Shown: piece after piece, positions 7,517 through 10,067 of the stretch
Layout: each line of letters begins with the position of its first letter
Position numbering within the stretch: the first letter of the stretch is position 1
Origin: Acidobacteriota bacterium
Lineage (GTDB): Bacteria > Acidobacteriota > Terriglobia > Terriglobales > Acidobacteriaceae
Direction: 5' to 3'
DNA length: 10,067 nucleotides
NCBI GenBank assembly: GCA_003225595.1
Contig: QIAR01000288.1
Location: forward strand, 1 to 10,067
Notes under the pieces: model-generated
The model's database searches: none
Seen by the model: the letters and a program-made list of their open reading frames with translations, nothing else
Told to the model about the DNA's origin: nothing
Position numbers and translations under genes: made by a program

Positions 7517-9049
7517 ATGTCGTTCCCGCGTGCCACAGGCATTCTGCTGCATCCGACGTCGCTGCCTTCACGCGGTGGCATCGGAGACTTAGGTCCTGCG
7601 GCTTACGAATTCGTCGACTTCCTCGCGGCGGCCCGCCAAGGCCTGTGGCAAGTATTGCCCCTTGGTCCCTTGGGTTACGGATACTCTCCCTACTCCTCGA
7701 CATCTGCGTTTGCCGGGAATCCCCTTCTGATTAGCCTAGAGCGCCTGGCGGAACGTGGCTGGCTGGACCGCTCCCGTCTGCTCGAACTGCCAGACCACGC
7801 CGAGCCCGTGGATTATCCACTCGTGTTTGCCCGCAAGATGCCTTTGTTAGCAAAAGCCGCGCGGAATTTCGTCCGCTCAGCCTCTGGTAATGCCCGAGCC
7901 CGATTCGAACGCTTTTGTACTGAGAACCATTGGTGGCTGGAAGACTTTGTACTGTTTGATGCCCTGCGTGCCCGCTCTCACCTGGAAAGCTGGAACCAAT
8001 GGTCCCGTGATCTCGTCCGTCGCCAACCAAGGGCCATGGAGAAGGCCCGTGAACAACTCGCCTCCGACCTGGGCTTCCGTCGCGCGATTCAATTCGCTTT
8101 CTACGAGCAGTGGCACTCATTGCATCATTACTGCGCTCAGCGCTCGGTCCGAATCGTCGGCGACATTGCGATTTTTGTGAACTATGACAGTGCCGACGTC
8201 TGGACCCATCCCCAGCTTTTTTGTCTGGATGAGAAACTTGACCCTGAGGTGGTTTCGGGAGTACCGCCGGATTTCTTCAGTAAGACGGGCCAACGCTGGG
8301 GAAATCCTCTTTATCGCTGGGACGTAATGCGCTCACGCGGCTACGAATGGTGGGTTCACCGTCTACGTTGGGCCACGCGGAATTGCGATTACATCCGCCT
8401 GGACCACTTCCGCGGGTTTGAGCAGTCCTGGGAGATTGCGGCCCGCGAAGCCACCGCAGTGAATGGGCGATGGGTAGACGGCCCCAAGGACGATATTTTT
8501 GAAAAATTGCGGGAAGCCCTCGGGGGGCTCCCATTTTTCGCCGAAGACCTCGGCTACATCACGCCGGAAGTGCACGCTCTGCGCGATCGGCTTCAGATTC
8601 CCGGGATGGCTGTGCTGCAGTTTGGTTTCGGAGATTCCGGCGCACACATGTACCTCCCGCACCGTTGCACGCCCGAAAAAGTCATCTATACCGGAACCCA
8701 TGACAACGACACCACCGTTGGCTGGTGGAATTCGGGTGTCAGCGATCACGAACGCCGGAATGTCGAGGCCTATCTAGGTCGTGCCGAGGATGGCATTCAC
8801 TGGGCCTTCATCCGAGCGGCGCAGGGTTCCGTAGCCAGCTTGAGCGTGTTTCCCCTACAAGACGTGCTGGGTCTGGGTAGTGAAGCTCGCATGAACACGC
8901 CCAGCCGTAACGACGGCAACTGGAGATGGCGTTTCCCTTCCGGCGCGCTGACCCGCGAGCTGGCCGAGAAGCTCGCTAATCTGGCGGAGCTCACGGATCG
9001 CCTCCCCCAGCCTTGTCCACAGCCTCCGCACGAAGATTTTGCTGCTTGA
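7517..9049 (+). CDS. malQ: 4-alpha-glucanotransferase (amylomaltase, GH77)
   Basis: Transfers alpha-1,4-glucan segments between maltodextrins, releasing glucose, in cytoplasmic maltodextrin and glycogen metabolism. The 510 residues match the compact bacterial type (about 500). The N-terminus has the family signature RATGILLHPTSLPSRGGIGDLG and GLWQVLPLGPLGYGYSPYSS. The 250s loop SGVPPDFFSKTGQRWGNPLY is present. Catalytic residues are visible: nucleophile Asp296 in RLDHFRG, acid/base Glu343 in FFAEDLGYITPEV and the third carboxylate Asp396 in YTGTHDNDT. An in-frame TAG at 7505 lies 12 bases before the ATG, so 7517 is the earliest ATG start; no Shine-Dalgarno is evident before it. It stands 126 bp after the foldase gene and is convergent with the hemerythrin gene, with no other glycogen or maltose gene in view. 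No defects seen. Confidence 0.97.
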   Translation: MSFPRATGILLHPTSLPSRGGIGDLGPAAYEFVDFLAAARQGLWQVLPLGPLGYGYSPYSSTSAFAGNPLLISLERLAERGWLDRSRLLELPDHAEPVDYPLVFARKMPLLAKAARNFVRSASGNARARFERFCTENHWWLEDFVLFDALRARSHLESWNQWSRDLVRRQPRAMEKAREQLASDLGFRRAIQFAFYEQWHSLHHYCAQRSVRIVGDIAIFVNYDSADVWTHPQLFCLDEKLDPEVVSGVPPDFFSKTGQRWGNPLYRWDVMRSRGYEWWVHRLRWATRNCDYIRLDHFRGFEQSWEIAAREATAVNGRWVDGPKDDIFEKLREALGGLPFFAEDLGYITPEVHALRDRLQIPGMAVLQFGFGDSGAHMYLPHRCTPEKVIYTGTHDNDTTVGWWNSGVSDHERRNVEAYLGRAEDGIHWAFIRAAQGSVASLSVFPLQDVLGLGSEARMNTPSRNDGNWRWRFPSGALTRELAEKLANLAELTDRLPQPCPQPPHEDFAA

Positions 9050-9055
9050 TTGCGT

Positions 9056-9076
9056 ACTCCTAACCGAACTAGGAGT
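9056..9076. terminator. perfect 7-bp stem-loop between convergent malQ and hemerythrin genes
   Basis: ACTCCTA (9056-9062) is complementary to TAGGAGT (9070-9076) around a seven-base loop. It begins seven bases after the malQ stop and covers the TAG stop of the opposite-strand hemerythrin gene. Lacking a T-tract on either side, it is at best a weak bidirectional terminator or an mRNA 3'-end stabiliser. Confidence 0.4.
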
Positions 9077-9578
9077 CACCGAGTTCTGTTTTCGCACGCA
9101 GGCGGGTTGCTGCCGTGGGCAGGATGCAAGCCTCCGACGCGCTCTTCAACGCTTCGTCCAAGGCCGCACCCAGAGCAGAAAGCTCCTCCGGGTTCATCAA
9201 CTGCTGCATCTCTTCGAAGAGTTGCCGCTCCTCTTTGCGAATGTGTACCGAGAGCTTCTCAGCAAAGACCTGCAAATCTTTCACGCTCATGTCCCGCGCC
9301 GCGGCCCGCGCGAAGAAATTTCGTAGCACAGCATGATCGCCAATTAACTCCTCTACCAGGGCCTGCAACTGGGCAAAGCGTTGCGCGGTAGGAAATAAGT
9401 GCAGTTCCTCCGCGGCAAAGTGGATCCCAATCTCCTGCTCATAGATCTGTTGGATCTCTGCCTGCCATGGTTCCAGGTCCAGTTCGCAGACCTGAATGGC
9501 GCGCTCAATGCGCACGCACAGCGCCAGCGCGTGCTGGTGCTGGCGCGAGAGCGGAACGAGATTCTTGTCACGCAGCAT
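9069..9578 (-). CDS. hemerythrin-like HHE cation-binding domain protein
   Basis: A 169-residue soluble, largely helical protein. It shows the spaced His/Glu ligands of the HHE (hemerythrin) fold: His14/His16 in SRQHQHAL, His53 with Glu57/58 in HFAAEEL, His82 in GDHAVL, and His112 with Glu116/117 in LSVHIRKEERQLFEE. Proteins of this type hold a di-iron centre and are linked to O2, NO or redox sensing and to iron-sulfur repair; which applies here cannot be told. It lacks the ScdA N-terminal domain of the RIC/YtfE repair proteins. The ATG is fixed by an in-frame TAG 15 bases upstream with no other start codon between. No strong ribosome site is seen. It is convergent with malQ (19 bp apart) and follows, on the same strand, an inverted-repeat element and an unknown gene. 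Confidence 0.88.
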   Translation of the reverse strand: MLRDKNLVPLSRQHQHALALCVRIERAIQVCELDLEPWQAEIQQIYEQEIGIHFAAEELHLFPTAQRFAQLQALVEELIGDHAVLRNFFARAAARDMSVKDLQVFAEKLSVHIRKEERQLFEEMQQLMNPEELSALGAALDEALKSASEACILPTAATRLRAKTELGDS

Positions 9579-9656
9579 TCGGATATAACGCTAGGCACGC
9601 GGAGCGTCGCCGTCGTATTTCACCATTCTTACACACTGCGCCGGAGCCGACTCGAG

Positions 9657-9788
9657 CCTAGGAGGCTGCGGAAAAACTCCGGTTTTGGGGTGGCGCAGCG
9701 CTTTCAGCGCTGCAATAAGTGCTCTCATATGAACAAGGCTTTAGCCGCTGCGGTACTTGAAAGTGAGTTTTTTTCGCAGTCTGCTAAG
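9657..9788. repeat. 132-bp inverted-repeat element (MITE- or REP-like)
   Basis: The left end at 9657-9679 reads CCTAGGAGGCTGCGG then AAAAACTC. The right end at 9765-9788, reverse-complemented, reads CTTAGCAGACTGCGA then AAAAAACTC. They agree at about 19 of 23 positions with one extra A. Inside are a perfect 8-bp hairpin, GCAGCGCT-TTC-AGCGCTGC (9695-9713), and a small one, GGCT-TT-AGCC (9737-9746). No protein-coding gene is convincing in it. The layout is that of a small non-autonomous mobile unit or a palindromic intergenic repeat. No clear target-site duplication was found, and copy number cannot be judged from one window. Confidence 0.6.
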
Positions 9789-9798
9789 AGTTCACCTC

Positions 9799-10067
9799 TC
9801 AATTGGCGCTGGCTGCCTGCTGCTGCCAGTCGCTTTCCGCCGCCCGCAGGGTGAGCCAGTCGGTCCGTACCCTGTCCCATTCCTGTATGAGGAATCCGTA
9901 GGAGTCAAAAAACTCACGGATGCGAAGTCGCTGCCAACCTACCGTGTCTTCCAGGATTGGCGCGAGGACGGCGACCGCATTCGTACTGAGGATGGTCCTC
10001 TTGGCGATTTGCGCGACATGCTTGGCTTCCGAGACGGCTATGGTGAAACCATCTCGCACGTTGACGT
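9799..10067 (-). CDS. unrecognised protein, 3' part
   Basis: The frame is open to the right edge of the window and ends in TGA at 9799-9801, so about the last 88 codons are visible; the GTG at 10059 could be a start but no ribosome binding site can be assessed. I recognise no family. The sequence has a small hydrophobic/alanine-rich stretch (STNAVAVLAPILEDTVGW) followed by a charged, tryptophan-containing, probably helical tail (FFDSYGFLIQEWDRVRTDWL) and a Gln/Ala end. Nothing on the opposite strand competes well, and the composition looks protein-like, but a chance open frame is not excluded. It ends 10 bp from the inverted-repeat element and is co-directional with the hemerythrin gene. Confidence 0.5.
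   Translation of the reverse strand, partial: VNVRDGFTIAVSEAKHVAQIAKRTILSTNAVAVLAPILEDTVGWQRLRIREFFDSYGFLIQEWDRVRTDWLTLRAAESDWQQQAASAN

Noticed and set aside
9399..9854. 151-codon plus-strand frame covering the end of the hemerythrin gene and the repeat element
   Set aside because: Its first part is antisense to a clear hemerythrin gene and its later part is translation of the inverted-repeat element.
1..10067. A new defence, mobile or biosynthetic system spanning several genes
   Set aside because: The recognisable genes are unrelated housekeeping or catabolic functions with mixed orientations; no nuclease, helicase, reverse transcriptase, toxin-antitoxin pair, CRISPR array, integrase or tRNA was seen.

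Overview
The window reads as an ordinary chromosomal stretch of an Acidobacteriota genome, most likely Terriglobia. The support is indirect: moderately high GC, an FG-GAP/ASPIC-UnbV (CRTAC1-type) protein, a secreted GH2 exo-glucosaminidase, a PpiD/SurA-type periplasmic foldase and scattered single-gene transcription units. No phage, plasmid, CRISPR, tRNA or rRNA was seen.

Layout, left to right. (1) 1-660, +: the 3' end of a CRTAC1-family FG-GAP/ASPIC-UnbV protein. (2) 661-1015: a 355-bp gap with a plausible promoter, a structured leader or small RNA and a strong intrinsic terminator ending 46 bp before the next start codon. (3) 1016-2395, +: a 12-TM APC-family permease closest in motifs to the PuuP putrescine importer group. 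(4) 2491-5143, -, convergent with the permease: a secreted GH2 exo-beta-D-glucosaminidase (CsxA-like). Its 5' part is broken by two same-direction frameshifts about 180 bp apart, while the remaining roughly 700 codons are intact. (5) 5144-5401: a divergent intergenic region with a TATAAT box before the next gene. (6) 5402-7390, +: a PpiD/SurA-like peptidyl-prolyl isomerase with an N-terminal membrane anchor and three related C-terminal segments. (7) 7517-9049, +: 4-alpha-glucanotransferase MalQ (GH77) with all catalytic residues, preceded by two small hairpins and no clear Shine-Dalgarno. (8) 9069-9578, -, convergent with malQ: a hemerythrin HHE-domain protein. (9) 9657-9788: a 132-bp element with imperfect terminal inverted repeats and a perfect internal hairpin, resembling a MITE or REP-type palindromic unit. 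(10) 9799-10067, -: the 3' part of an unrecognised gene running off the right edge.

The genes do not form one pathway. The exo-glucosaminidase would release glucosamine from chitosan-type oligomers, MalQ remodels maltodextrins or glycogen, PpiD assists envelope protein folding, and the hemerythrin-like protein may sense or carry O2, NO or iron. I found no convincing new multi-gene system. The points most worth a second look are the terminator-bearing leader before the permease, the double frameshift in the GH2 gene, the inverted-repeat element near the right end and the repeated architecture of the foldase.
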